From the NCBI RefSeq assembly GCF_028607085.1, contig NZ_CP117411.1, positions 1,550,001 through 1,614,000 of the forward strand: 64,000 nt of DNA, read 5' to 3'. The position numbers and the translations under genes were made by a program. This document shows positions 32,553-40,712 of this stretch, piece after piece. This DNA is from Sphingomonas naphthae (GTDB lineage Bacteria > Pseudomonadota > Alphaproteobacteria > Sphingomonadales > Sphingomonadaceae). The notes beneath the pieces are model-generated. The model had not been told where the DNA came from. It did not search any database and saw only the letters and a program-made list of their open reading frames with translations. The first letter of the stretch is position 1; the number at the start of each line of letters is the position of its first letter.

Positions 32553-34907
32553 ATGCCTGTCACGTCGGCCGAAGCCGCAGCGATGATCGCGGCGACCAAC
32601 CAGCTGGTCGGTACCGTCGCGGAATGGAAGGCCATCGCCACCGGCACGGTCAACGGCGGGCCGAACGGGACGGGCGACTATCCCGTCACCATGCCGGACG
32701 GCACGGTGCTGCTCACGCCGTCGATCGCGAAGATCGCTGCGATGAACGGCGATCCGGCGGCGGCGGCGACCACGTTGCAGGGCTATGTCAACGCGGTGGA
32801 GGCACACCGCCAGGCGGTGGCCGACATGCGGGCGGAGGTGTGGGACGCCAAGGATGAGGCGCTCGACGCGGCGGCGTCGGCTGCGGCGGATGTCATCGCG
32901 CAGACGACTGCCTCGACCTCCGCGCAGCTGGCCGCCGCGCAGGCGACGCTCGACGGCAAGGTGGCGGCGGCGAACGCCGGCAAAGCCGGCGCCGAGACGG
33001 CGCGATCCGGGGCGGAAGCGGCGGCGGCGCTGGCGCAGACCATCACCGACTTCCTCGGCGCGGTGATGACGGCCAGCGGGGGCGAGGGCCTTCGCTTCGT
33101 CGACAAGCGCGGCAAGATCGGCGTGCTGCTCAACCAGATCGGGCTGACGCTGGCCGGGAAGCTGATCGCCAACGAGGTGAGCGCCAATCTGGCGACCATC
33201 ATGTCGGCCGCCGTCGGCAGCCTGTCGTTCGGCAGCGTGATGCTCTCCGCGACCAGCGACGGCATGATCCGGGTGACCGACAAGCGCGGGCAGATCGGAT
33301 TCCAGATCAGCGCCACCGGCCTCGTCTCGGTCGTCGCGCTGGCCGTGCAGACGATGGCGGTCTCCTCGCTGACCAGCGACACGCTGGCGACGGGCTCGAT
33401 CAGCCTCGGCCCCCTGTCGCTCCAGATCGGCCCGAGCGGTCTGCGTTTGACGGACAAGCGGGGCAACATTGGCCTCGAGTTCACCACGGCCGGCGAACTG
33501 AAGGTCTATAAGCTCAGCGCCTCGATCCTAGCCGGCGCGGGGAGCGGCAGCGGGGTGGCCGCACCGGCTATCCGGCGCCGGATAGCCTCGAACCATGGCG
33601 GCTGGCGCCCGCCCAAGACCCTCGTGAAGAGCAATGGCACAACGCAGCTGAGCGGCACGGATCGCTTCACCTGGACGCCCAATACCGATGTCCAGGGCGT
33701 CCAGTTCGTGCTGGTCAACGCGCTGGCCGGCGGCGTCGTGGTTCTGACCGGGCCGGGCAACGCGATCAAGCTCTGCCTCGCGGTCGAGGCGAGCAACAGC
33801 TACAACCTCACCTATCCGCGTATCGGCTCGTCGAGCGGTATTCCGATCAGCAGCGGCGGCAAGACGGGCAGCTGGCTCGGCGACGGAGAGATCGCGATCT
33901 CGGCGCCGGCCTATACAGGCGTGCTGGCAAAGAGCTCATCGCAATATTACCGGCTCCATAAGGCGGTAAACAGCGGCGAGTACTGGCCGCTCAACGCGGC
34001 GGCCGACGATCAGACCTGGGGCGGCGTGGCCACCACCGATCCAGTGATGGGCGGCAGCGTGACCAACGGGTCGGATCAGACGAAGTCCTATTTGGGCAGC
34101 ACGGCCTATGCCGCGTTCAAGGATACCACGTCCGCGACCGGCGCCTTCATGGCGACGGCCGTGATCGCCGAGCAGATTACGCCGGTGCCGGTTGTGATGA
34201 TCGCCGGAGACAGCATTTCGGACGGCTATGGCGGCGCAAAGCTCGGGCTCGGCTATCTCGGGCGGGCGTTCACCGATCGCAACGTCGCGTGGTGCAACTT
34301 CGGCAATCCCGGCTCGAACATGCTCTCACTGTCCTATCATGGCGCCGTGACGGCCCAGATGGTCGAATATGTCGATCATATCGTCTGCCACATCGGCACC
34401 AATGACCTGGGCAGCACCGCGCCGACGCTAGAAATCTTCAAGGCCAACATGCTCACTCTGGCGAAGACGTGGCTGCGAGCGCATTCGAAGATCTGGTTCG
34501 CCACGATCGTGCCTCGAAACACGTCGACCGACAGCTGGGCAACCTATGCGAACCAAGCCGTTCGCACGGATGTGCCAAGCGGCGGAACGCAGACGCTCGA
34601 AGCGCTGCGGGTGTCGGTGAACAACTGGCTGCGCGACACATCGCCCTCGGGCGCCGTCGCGTGGCTTCAGGCCAATCTGAAGGTCGGCACGGTGGCCGGG
34701 ATCATCGATCCGTGCCTCGCGGTCGAGCGCAACGCGGATGGTTCGGCGCTGGCGCTGGTCGGCGGCCAACAGACGGCGGGCACCGGTGGGCGCTGGATCG
34801 TGAATGGTGCCGCCAATTACGCCACCGGCGACGGCATCCACCCGAGCGACGCCGGGCAGATTTTGATGGCCACTACCATCCCGGCCGCTTCGGCTTTCGC
34901 GCTTTAA
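32553..34907 (+). CDS. Tail fibre/spike with C-terminal SGNH (GDSL) hydrolase
   Basis: 784 residues. Residues about 100-170 are a coiled coil. Three repeats of a DKRGxIG motif follow near residues 184, 242 and 300, then a beta-rich region. The C-terminal third is an SGNH hydrolase: nucleophile S554 in IAGDSISDG (block I), GNPGSN (block II), N617 in HIGTNDLGS (block III), D760 and H763 in DGIHPSDAGQ (block V). Such domains deacylate or deacetylate cell-surface polysaccharide. The protein probably binds and modifies the host surface glycan during adsorption. Confidence 0.82.
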   Translation: MPVTSAEAAAMIAATNQLVGTVAEWKAIATGTVNGGPNGTGDYPVTMPDGTVLLTPSIAKIAAMNGDPAAAATTLQGYVNAVEAHRQAVADMRAEVWDAKDEALDAAASAAADVIAQTTASTSAQLAAAQATLDGKVAAANAGKAGAETARSGAEAAAALAQTITDFLGAVMTASGGEGLRFVDKRGKIGVLLNQIGLTLAGKLIANEVSANLATIMSAAVGSLSFGSVMLSATSDGMIRVTDKRGQIGFQISATGLVSVVALAVQTMAVSSLTSDTLATGSISLGPLSLQIGPSGLRLTDKRGNIGLEFTTAGELKVYKLSASILAGAGSGSGVAAPAIRRRIASNHGGWRPPKTLVKSNGTTQLSGTDRFTWTPNTDVQGVQFVLVNALAGGVVVLTGPGNAIKLCLAVEASNSYNLTYPRIGSSSGIPISSGGKTGSWLGDGEIAISAPAYTGVLAKSSSQYYRLHKAVNSGEYWPLNAAADDQTWGGVATTDPVMGGSVTNGSDQTKSYLGSTAYAAFKDTTSATGAFMATAVIAEQITPVPVVMIAGDSISDGYGGAKLGLGYLGRAFTDRNVAWCNFGNPGSNMLSLSYHGAVTAQMVEYVDHIVCHIGTNDLGSTAPTLEIFKANMLTLAKTWLRAHSKIWFATIVPRNTSTDSWATYANQAVRTDVPSGGTQTLEALRVSVNNWLRDTSPSGAVAWLQANLKVGTVAGIIDPCLAVERNADGSALALVGGQQTAGTGGRWIVNGAANYATGDGIHPSDAGQILMATTIPAASAFAL

Positions 34908-34918
34908 GGAGACAGGAC

Positions 34919-35689
34919 ATGAGCGGCCTCGACATCAATCTGGGCGACATCGAGTTCACCAACTCGCTCGGCCTCGCGCTCCCCGTCACGCGGGGGCTGA
35001 TGCGGATGTTTCTGCCCGGCTCCGCCGCTTACAGTGACGCGGACCTATCGGGCAGCGGTACGTCGGCCGTCCTGTGGAATGGCGCCGCCAATAACACGCG
35101 CAATGCCTGGACGATCGATTTCGCGGCATTGTCGGGGTATCAGGCGGGTGGCTACGACCCCAATATTCCGCTCGCCTCGACGCCCAAGCCGCCGATCACG
35201 CTGATCGGGGTTGGTCGGAACGGCATCTGCATCGGCGACTACTACAACGCCAGCACACTGACTTCGACCGCCTACGTCGAGGTTATTGACGGCGTCCTCG
35301 CCTGCCAGAGTCAGACGGCGATCGGCGCCGCGCCACTAGACATCGCCACCCTGTCAGGGGGCGCATACGCGACCGAGTATAATTTCTATGCCGGCGTCAT
35401 GGACTGGGTGTCGGGCGGGCAGTCCCGGCAGACCACCTATTACGGCCGCAACAATGTCCTGACGGCTTCGGCGACCGCCCAGCAGGCGGCGGTCGCGCAA
35501 AGCGCCGCGATCAACTATCAGATCAGCACCAATCGCGGCACCAACCCCGTGAAAAACGGGAGCACGACGAGCGGCGCGCGTTCGATCGCGGCCCAGCTTA
35601 TCTTCAATGTCGCCCTCACCCCTACCGAAGTCCGCAACGTCTATCAGTGGCTCCGCCGATACTTCGACGGCCGGATCGCCGGACTGTGA
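34919..35689 (+). CDS. Tail/receptor-binding protein, hypothetical
   Basis: 256 residues from ATG 34919 (AAGGAGACAGG upstream). It opens MSGLDINLGDIEFTNSLGLA and reads like a LamG/concanavalin-type beta sandwich: LIGVGRNGICIGDYYNAS, EYNFYAGVMDWVSGGQSRQT, and ends FNVALTPTEVRNVYQWLRRY, a typical lectin-fold closing. It is the last gene of the rightward tail block. Function as receptor-binding or fibre-tip protein is inferred. Confidence 0.65.
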   Translation: MSGLDINLGDIEFTNSLGLALPVTRGLMRMFLPGSAAYSDADLSGSGTSAVLWNGAANNTRNAWTIDFAALSGYQAGGYDPNIPLASTPKPPITLIGVGRNGICIGDYYNASTLTSTAYVEVIDGVLACQSQTAIGAAPLDIATLSGGAYATEYNFYAGVMDWVSGGQSRQTTYYGRNNVLTASATAQQAAVAQSAAINYQISTNRGTNPVKNGSTTSGARSIAAQLIFNVALTPTEVRNVYQWLRRYFDGRIAGL

Positions 35690-35692
35690 AGA

Positions 35693-35866
35693 TCATTCGG
35701 CCGAAGGCGTGGACAGAAGGCGGACGACCCGCGCCCAATGCGCGAGGTTCCCAAGGTCACCCTCCTCGCCCGCGCGGAACATGCGGGCATTCGCCTCTTC
35801 GAGCGCCCGATCGCCATATTTCTTTCGTAGGTGTGCAGCGTCGAACGCTGCCAGCAACTCGACCAC
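35693..35866 (-). CDS. Small hypothetical protein, 57 aa, antisense to late genes
   Basis: GTG 35866 preceded by GAGAGGGTCGCC. The product reads VVELLAAFDAAHLRKKYGDR, ALEEANARMFRAGEEGDLGN, LAHWARVVRLLSTPSAE. Amphipathic, regular helices with typical coding composition; no stop interrupts it. It converges on the receptor-binding gene with 3 bp between stops. It resembles small helical prophage proteins of unknown role. The start may lie further upstream but no ATG is present. Confidence 0.55.
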   Translation of the reverse strand: MVELLAAFDAAHLRKKYGDRALEEANARMFRAGEEGDLGNLAHWARVVRLLSTPSAE

Positions 35867-36153
35867 CGGCGACCCTCTCGCGCTGAATGATTTCAGCGGT
35901 TTACGGCAGATATGTCGCCGCCTTTACGATGGGGCGGCGGACCGCAACGGGGTCGGGTAAAGGCAGCACGATAAGCTCGCCACTCAACCAAGGCGGGCCG
36001 CCCCGTGGAACGAGGCGGCCCTAGGGACCGGAGGCTGCGTCCGCCGCCGCCTCCAAGCATAAGACGGCGCCGTGTCGGCGCATCCACATCGGAGATAATC
36101 GACATGAACGACATTGCCCCCGCCGCGTCTGCGGTGGCGCAGGCGCGCGCCTC
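35867..36153. other. Non-coding structured stretch before lysis genes
   Basis: No gene beyond a possible 17-codon leader (ATG 36104 to TGA overlapping the next GTG). Hairpins: GGGCCGCC (35995-36002) with GGCGGCCC (36014-36021), and GGAGGC/GCCTCC near 36030-36053. Probably a transcription boundary between tail and lysis modules. No T tract, so termination is not certain. Confidence 0.4.
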
Positions 36154-36687
36154 GTGAGCGTCAACAGCCTTGTCGCGCAGTCGGTCGCCTCCGGGCCGGC
36201 CACTCAGGCGCCGCTCAGCTTCAACGGCGACCCGTCGTTGTTCATGTTCAACCTCTTCCTCATGACGGCCATGTTCTTTCTGGGCGCGATGATGGCGGGC
36301 AAACAGGGCGGGCGCATCTGGCAACAGCGGCGCTTCGACCATCCGCTTGATCCGATCACGATCTATCGCTTGATCCTGATGTTCGCCGGGACGGGCATAT
36401 CCCTCCGGTGCGGCGCCGAGGCGATGTACCTGTGGAGCTGGAACCCGGATGCGCCGGCCATGGTCGCGCGGACGGCGATGGCGAAACGCTGGCTCGATCC
36501 GATCGCCTGCGCGGCCGGCGCCATTTGGATGACGCTGGCGATCCTCGGCGAGCCCGGCATCGAGCATCAGCTTCGCAAGGCGCCCCTGCCGGTCGATATG
36601 TGGTCGCGCTGGCCCGCGCTGGCCCGCGCCCTCGGCGTCGTCATGGTCAGCTTCGTGGCCGCCTTCGCCGCTGTTGTGCTTCGGTGA
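36154..36687 (+). CDS. Polytopic membrane protein of the lysis module
   Basis: 177 residues from GTG 36154. Four hydrophobic segments: PSLFMFNLFLMTAMFFLGAM, ITIYRLILMFAGTGISL, LDPIACAAGAIWMTLAILGE and LGVVMVSFVAAFAAVVL. It starts four bases inside a 17-codon upstream frame and overlaps the next membrane gene by 4 bp. Holin or antiholin role is likely from the position just before the endolysin; no holin family recognised. Confidence 0.6.
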   Translation: MSVNSLVAQSVASGPATQAPLSFNGDPSLFMFNLFLMTAMFFLGAMMAGKQGGRIWQQRRFDHPLDPITIYRLILMFAGTGISLRCGAEAMYLWSWNPDAPAMVARTAMAKRWLDPIACAAGAIWMTLAILGEPGIEHQLRKAPLPVDMWSRWPALARALGVVMVSFVAAFAAVVLR

Positions 36688-37064
36688 ACCAGATCGCGGG
36701 GGCGGGGGCCGCCGCAACGATCCCTGTGGTTTGGAGCTTCTTCGGCTTCGACTTCCAAGCTGGCCCCGTGATCGTCGGCGTCTGCGCCGTCGTCATCACC
36801 CGGCTCACCATCACCCTCAACAGCAAGACCCGGCCGCGCATCGTTCTCGACGTGTTGGTCACCAGCCTATGCGCGCTGCTGACCGCACTATGGATCCAGG
36901 CTCATACGCTTGATCTGCTCAAGGCGGGCGTCACGGGCATCGGGATCGCATCCCTCGGCCTCGGTGTGATCGGCATCGCCAAGAGCCAGGTCGGCACCGC
37001 CCTCCGGCTCGGCATCCAGACCGCGCTCAAGGCGCTCGCCGGCAGCGACACCACCAAGCCCTAA
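36684..37064 (+). CDS. Putative holin
   Basis: 126 residues from GTG 36684. Three hydrophobic stretches: IPVVWSFFGFDFQAGPVIVG-type N-terminal helix, VLDVLVTSLCALLTALWIQA and TGIGIASLGLGVIGIAKSQ. Size, charge (basic C-terminus) and position directly before the endolysin fit a class I holin that permeabilises the inner membrane. The neighbour upstream may be its partner. Confidence 0.62.
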   Translation: MNQIAGAGAAATIPVVWSFFGFDFQAGPVIVGVCAVVITRLTITLNSKTRPRIVLDVLVTSLCALLTALWIQAHTLDLLKAGVTGIGIASLGLGVIGIAKSQVGTALRLGIQTALKALAGSDTTKP

Positions 37065-37082
37065 CCTCCACAGGAGACATCG

Positions 37083-37676
37083 ATGGAACCCCTCCCCGCC
37101 GCCTATCGGTGGCTGAATAGCCATGTCCCGCTCCCGAAAATCGTGACGGCTGCGCTCGAGCAGCTCGGTACGGTGGAGGTGCCCGGCAAAGCAAACTCGT
37201 CGGTCATCATGGGCTGGGCGGATGAAGTCGGCGTCGGCGCGATCGGCTATCGCTACACCGGCGATGACGTGCCGTGGTGCGGCTTGTTCATGGCCGCGAT
37301 GGCCAAGCGGGCCGGGAAGCCGATCCCGGCCGGGCCGCTCTATGCGCTGAACTGGGCGCAGTTCGGCGACATGGTGGCCTCGCGCGCCAGCCTCGACACC
37401 GCCAAGCCGCTGCGCGCCTTCAATGGGCGGGTGCCGTCGCTTGGCGACGTGCTGGTGTTCCGTCGGCCGACGGGCGGCCATGTCGGGCTGTATGTCGGCG
37501 AGGATGCCAACGCCTTCCACGTCCTCGGCGGCAACCAGGGGGATCGCGTCTGCATCCTCCGCATCGCGAAGGCGCGCTGTGTCGCGGTGCGCCGGCCGCC
37601 GATGTCCATTCCGCCCGCATCGGTTCGGCCGTTCCAGCTTGCGGCGGCCGGGGCGCTGTCGAAGGACGAAGCGTGA
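37083..37676 (+). CDS. Endolysin, NlpC/P60-CHAP-like (TIGR02594 type)
   Basis: 197 residues. Catalytic Cys in DDVPWCGLFMAAMAKRAG and His in GGHVGLYVGEDANAFHVLGG give the cysteine-peptidase/amidase pair of the TIGR02594 phage lysin family. It lacks a signal peptide, so it needs the holin. The first 15 residues EPLPAAYRWLNSHV are a short N-terminal helix. It cleaves peptidoglycan peptide or amide bonds at host lysis. Confidence 0.8.
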   Translation: MEPLPAAYRWLNSHVPLPKIVTAALEQLGTVEVPGKANSSVIMGWADEVGVGAIGYRYTGDDVPWCGLFMAAMAKRAGKPIPAGPLYALNWAQFGDMVASRASLDTAKPLRAFNGRVPSLGDVLVFRRPTGGHVGLYVGEDANAFHVLGGNQGDRVCILRIAKARCVAVRRPPMSIPPASVRPFQLAAAGALSKDEA

Positions 37677-37843
37677 TCGGTCGGTTGCTGCTCGGCTGGG
37701 CGATCGGCGAGGCCCTGGCGGAAGTGTCGGCGGCGCTGGCGCGGCGGCGTGCGCGCAAGGCGGCTGCGATCGAAAGCGGCCGGGGCGTGGAGGCCCCAGC
37801 CACCAACGATGGCGTCAGACCGAAGGAATCGCCTCGGCCGTGA
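37673..37843 (+). CDS. Small protein after endolysin, possible spanin-like
   Basis: 56 residues from GTG 37673, overlapping the lysin stop. An N-terminal amphipathic/hydrophobic stretch MIGRLLLGWAIGEALAEVSA is followed by a basic run ARRRARKAAAIES. Position after the lysin is where spanins occur, but the hydrophobic segment is short and there is no lipobox. It converges on the next gene with a 29-bp overlap. Confidence 0.45.
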   Translation: MIGRLLLGWAIGEALAEVSAALARRRARKAAAIESGRGVEAPATNDGVRPKESPRP

Positions 37844-38276
37844 ACGCCGGGACGGCTTGGCCGGAAACCATCACCGCCGACTTGCCGGTGATGAACATCG
37901 AGCCGAGCAGCGCGCCGACCGTGTTGCCGCGCCCTTCCTGGCGATGCTTGCCCTTCAGGGCATAGGCCTTGCCGTGGACGGTCACGGTGTTGAAGGTCAG
38001 CTCGAATTTCGCCGACTTGCCGCCGATCCCCTTGCCGGTGCGATAGGTGATCGTGGCTTTCACGGGCGAGCCGCGCGGGATGATGACAACACCGTTCTCC
38101 GCCACATCGGCGGCAACCTGAAGCATCTGGCTATCACCGACCTTCATGTCGATCGACGTGATCTCGGTGACTGGCGTGACCTGGATAATGGTGTCCATCG
38201 GCAGTGTCACGACCGCCTGTTGTGCCACAGCAGACGCAGAAACCACCGCCAGCGCGGCGGCGAACATCATTCGCAT
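37815..38276 (-). CDS. Secreted hypothetical protein
   Basis: 153 residues from ATG 38276. Signal peptide MRMMFAAALAVVSASAVAQQ, then a beta-rich domain DTIIQVTPVTEITSIDMKVG, GVVIIPRGSPVKATITYRTG, FELTFNTVTVHGKAYALKGK. The pattern is seen in small periplasmic proteins of alphaproteobacterial accessory DNA; no function known to me. It ends a leftward gene set and has an 8-bp inverted repeat just upstream. Expressed from a prophage, it could alter the lysogen surface. Confidence 0.62.
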   Translation of the reverse strand: MRMMFAAALAVVSASAVAQQAVVTLPMDTIIQVTPVTEITSIDMKVGDSQMLQVAADVAENGVVIIPRGSPVKATITYRTGKGIGGKSAKFELTFNTVTVHGKAYALKGKHRQEGRGNTVGALLGSMFITGKSAVMVSGQAVPAFTAEAIPSV

Positions 38277-38292
38277 TGAAATTCCCCTCTGG

Positions 38293-38312
38293 ATCGCATC
38301 CCCCGATGCGAT
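38293..38312. promoter_or_regulatory. Perfect inverted repeat upstream of secreted-protein gene
   Basis: ATCGCATC (38293-38300) and GATGCGAT (38305-38312) are exact inverted copies separated by CCCC, 17 bp before the ATG. It may be an operator for the winged-helix regulator encoded just upstream, or a stem in the 5' untranslated RNA. Confidence 0.4.
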
Positions 38313-38386
38313 GCGCGCAAGAGCACCACAATCTCCGCAAACGTCAACAAATCTGCGATCCATTTTGGACCAATCTGCGGAGCCCC

Positions 38387-38818
38387 TCAGATGTCGGTCA
38401 GCAAGGCGGATAGCTCCGCCAGCGCGGAAGGCGACAGCGCCACATTAATCCTCCGGCCATCGGCCTTGGCCGGGCGCCTTTCGATCAGACCGCGCGCTTC
38501 GAGCAGCACCAGATGACGCAGCGCCGTGGTGGGTGGTACAGCGGAGGCGAGACAAGCGCTGCTGACCGAGATGCGACGGCCGGCGGCCTCCGCTACGAAA
38601 AGGTCGAGCAGCATATCCCACGCGGGATCGGCGAAGAGGCCCTTGCCCAGCACCGCCTCCCGTCGTCGGCGGATTCGGAGGAGCCGGTTGGCGATTTCGA
38701 CAGGATCGGCGGCGAAGTGGCCGATCGCCGGGAGCGGCGCGATGCGATCGGCAACCGCCTCGCACAAGGTGATCGCGCGGCGCAGGAGGTCAGCGGGATG
38801 CGGCGGCTGGGCGGTCAT
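38387..38818 (-). CDS. Winged-helix transcriptional regulator (MarR-like)
   Basis: 143 residues from ATG 38818. The second half is a winged helix: DMLLDLFVAEAAGRRISVSS, ACLASAVPPTTALRHLVLLE, ARGLIERRPAKADGRRINVA. The N-terminal half is helical, probably for dimerisation. Overlaps the upstream membrane gene by 29 nt, so both are one transcript. The target may be this operon or host genes. Confidence 0.72.
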   Translation of the reverse strand: MTAQPPHPADLLRRAITLCEAVADRIAPLPAIGHFAADPVEIANRLLRIRRRREAVLGKGLFADPAWDMLLDLFVAEAAGRRISVSSACLASAVPPTTALRHLVLLEARGLIERRPAKADGRRINVALSPSALAELSALLTDI

Positions 38819-39344
38819 CGGCCGCCACCCTGCCGGCGTGGATCGGCATACGCCGCCGCAGCGGCCCTGGCACAATGTGCCGCGTGAGACGATGCAGGGC
38901 TGTCTCCCACGCCGCTGCATCGGTGCGAAGCCGATACCGCAGGGTGCCCAGCGCGAGCGCCGCCAACTGCGGATAAATCCAAAGCTGGGTGGCATTCTTG
39001 TAATAGGCCGGAAACGGTATCGGCTTCAGGATCATCGCCATGTGCATGAGCATGACGACGGCCTGCATCGACGCCACCCAGATCGGCCAGAAGCGATCGG
39101 CGCGCAGGGCCAGCGCCAGCATCGCCGAAAACGCCAGCCCATCGACGATCGCGACGCCCACCTCCGCATCCTCGAACCGGTGCACGATCGGCGAGATGGC
39201 GAACCAGGCCGCCACCCTGCCGACCGTGAGGATGACCACCATCCAACGCTCGGCCGATCCGCCCCGCCCGATCGCGTAGCCGCAGGCGAGCAGGTAAAGC
39301 AGATTGAATACGATCACGCGGATCTGAAGTAGAGTGAGCAGCAT
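38790..39344 (-). CDS. Polytopic membrane protein
   Basis: 184 residues from ATG 39344. Hydrophobic segments: IRVIVFNLLYLLACGYAIG, WMVVILTVGRVAAWFAISPI, VGVAIVDGLAFSAMLALALR, WVASMQAVVMLMHMAMILKP and LWIYPQLAALALGTLRY, so four or five spans, with a basic cytoplasmic C-terminus. No recognised family. Overlap with the downstream regulator suggests a membrane sensor paired with a DNA-binding protein. Alternative start further upstream is unlikely. Confidence 0.6.
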   Translation of the reverse strand: MLLTLLQIRVIVFNLLYLLACGYAIGRGGSAERWMVVILTVGRVAAWFAISPIVHRFEDAEVGVAIVDGLAFSAMLALALRADRFWPIWVASMQAVVMLMHMAMILKPIPFPAYYKNATQLWIYPQLAALALGTLRYRLRTDAAAWETALHRLTRHIVPGPLRRRMPIHAGRVAADDRPAAASR

Positions 39345-39399
39345 GGGACTGACCGACCACGAGCCGGTATGATCGGTCAAGGGTCGGCCAGCCCATCGG

Positions 39400-39744
39400 T
39401 CAGCCGACCGCGTGCAGCGAGTGGAGCGAACCCCTCGTGCTGGCGGGGTTCTGCTGGCAGTCATCGCCGACGCTCGTGATCGGCAGGCCGGCGGCCTGCC
39501 CGAGCGAAACGAACCCCTCATGTGCCTCGATGCAGACAGCCTGCAACTCGATCGCGCCACCGATGACACGGTGCATTCGCTTGAGCAGGTCATGGCCGGT
39601 CGTCACCGGCAGGCCCCGTGCCTGCCGCGCGTCGATCATCGTTTTCAGGAACTCCCCGGTAACGGCGATCGTCTGATCCTGTGTTGCCTCAACAGCGCGA
39701 ATGCCGCGTGCCAGGGCGATATCGGTACGGATGAAATCGGACAT
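39400..39744 (-). CDS. Small helical hypothetical protein
   Basis: 114 residues, MSDFIRTDIALARGIRAVEA, TQDQTIAVTGEFLKTMIDAR, LLKRMHRVIGGAIELQAVCI. Soluble, helical, two cysteines. AGGGGGAAGCT precedes the ATG. It lies between the HTH-membrane gene and the polytopic gene in the same direction with 55-72 bp gaps. No family recognised. Confidence 0.58.
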   Translation of the reverse strand: MSDFIRTDIALARGIRAVEATQDQTIAVTGEFLKTMIDARQARGLPVTTGHDLLKRMHRVIGGAIELQAVCIEAHEGFVSLGQAAGLPITSVGDDCQQNPASTRGSLHSLHAVG

Positions 39745-39816
39745 AGCTTCCCCCTCGCGGCCAGCGAGGTGACCGCGTCGTCGTGTTCGTCAGAATTTGA
39801 TGGCGTGGACGGGCGC

Positions 39817-40257
39817 CTAGCCGCCCCAAACCCACATTAGGCTGACCGCGACGGCGCCGAGCAGGGCCGTGCGGAAGATAATGATCGAGATACGCTCTAT
39901 CGCGTCATGCCGGTTATGCCTCCCGTCTGGGGGAGCAAGCGGCCCGCCGATATTAGGGTCGGGCTGCGGCTCCATGGTGCTGGGAGCCGCATCTGGCGGG
40001 GGCGGTGGGGCAGTGGGGAGGGTGATTTTGCGAGGGGGGTTTTTATCCCCCCATCCCTCAGCGTCAGCGAGTATCTGAGCGGCGTGGCGGCGAGCGACGT
40101 TGCCCAGTTTTTCACGCGCCGAATCGATCCGCTTGTTCACCGAACCTTCGGAAATGTCCTCAAGATACGCGATCTCGATGCTCGTTCGGCCAAGATAGAC
40201 GTGACGCAGCATCGCCTTCTCGCGCGGCGTCAGCCTGTCAACTCGATCATCCGCCAC
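39817..40257 (-). CDS. LuxR-type HTH protein with C-terminal membrane anchor
   Basis: 146 residues. N-terminal GerE/LuxR HTH: RLTPREKAMLRHVYLGRTSI, EIAYLEDISEGSVNKRIDSA, REKLGNVARRHAAQIL. A Pro-rich linker (PTAPPPPPDAAPSTMEPQP) leads to one transmembrane helix ISIIIFRTALLGAVAVSLMW. A membrane-tethered DNA-binding protein of this layout is typical of sphingomonads. First gene of the leftward set. Whether the HTH is released by proteolysis is unknown. Confidence 0.75.
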   Translation of the reverse strand: MADDRVDRLTPREKAMLRHVYLGRTSIEIAYLEDISEGSVNKRIDSAREKLGNVARRHAAQILADAEGWGDKNPPRKITLPTAPPPPPDAAPSTMEPQPDPNIGGPLAPPDGRHNRHDAIERISIIIFRTALLGAVAVSLMWVWGG

Positions 40258-40372
40258 GCGGCTTGTGCACCCGAATATCCGTCCCGATCACGAACCTAAT
40301 CCATATTGGAGCGCGTTCGTCCATTGCGGAGTTCGTCTTGCAGATTCTATGTAATCGAGCGAATGGACCGCG

Positions 40373-40654
40373 GTGACCATTACCGACGCCATCGACTGGG
40401 CTGCGCCGTCCGAATTTTTCGAGGCGGCGAGGGTGGGTTCTTCCCAGATGCTGCACCGCAGGCGCATGACGCTGAAAGCCGCCATATCCCGCTTCATGGC
40501 TCTGCCTGCCGATTTGCAGCCGGGAGCAGGGGTGGGCCTGATCGAGCCGATCGAGATTTCGGACGGCGTCACGCTGGGCTGGCTGGCTGCGGAACAGTGC
40601 CGCGAGCTGGGCAACCTTATGGCGGACAGTGAGCAGCCCGACCAACAGCGTTGA
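40373..40654 (+). CDS. Small hypothetical protein (paralogue A)
   Basis: 93 residues from GTG 40373: MTITDAIDWAAPSEFFEAAR, RRRMTLKAAISRFMALPADL, QPGAGVGLIEPIEISDGVTL. The core ALPA...AGVGLIEPIEI aligns with AGIGVIDPI in the gene at 42422, so they are distant paralogues. Divergent from the HTH-membrane gene with 115 bp between starts. Function unknown. Confidence 0.5.
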   Translation: MTITDAIDWAAPSEFFEAARVGSSQMLHRRRMTLKAAISRFMALPADLQPGAGVGLIEPIEISDGVTLGWLAAEQCRELGNLMADSEQPDQQR

Positions 40655-40712
40655 TCAGCCCGGGCGCTGACTGAGCCATCGGCAGCGCTGGCGCGCCGCC
40701 GCGCCTGTTAGG

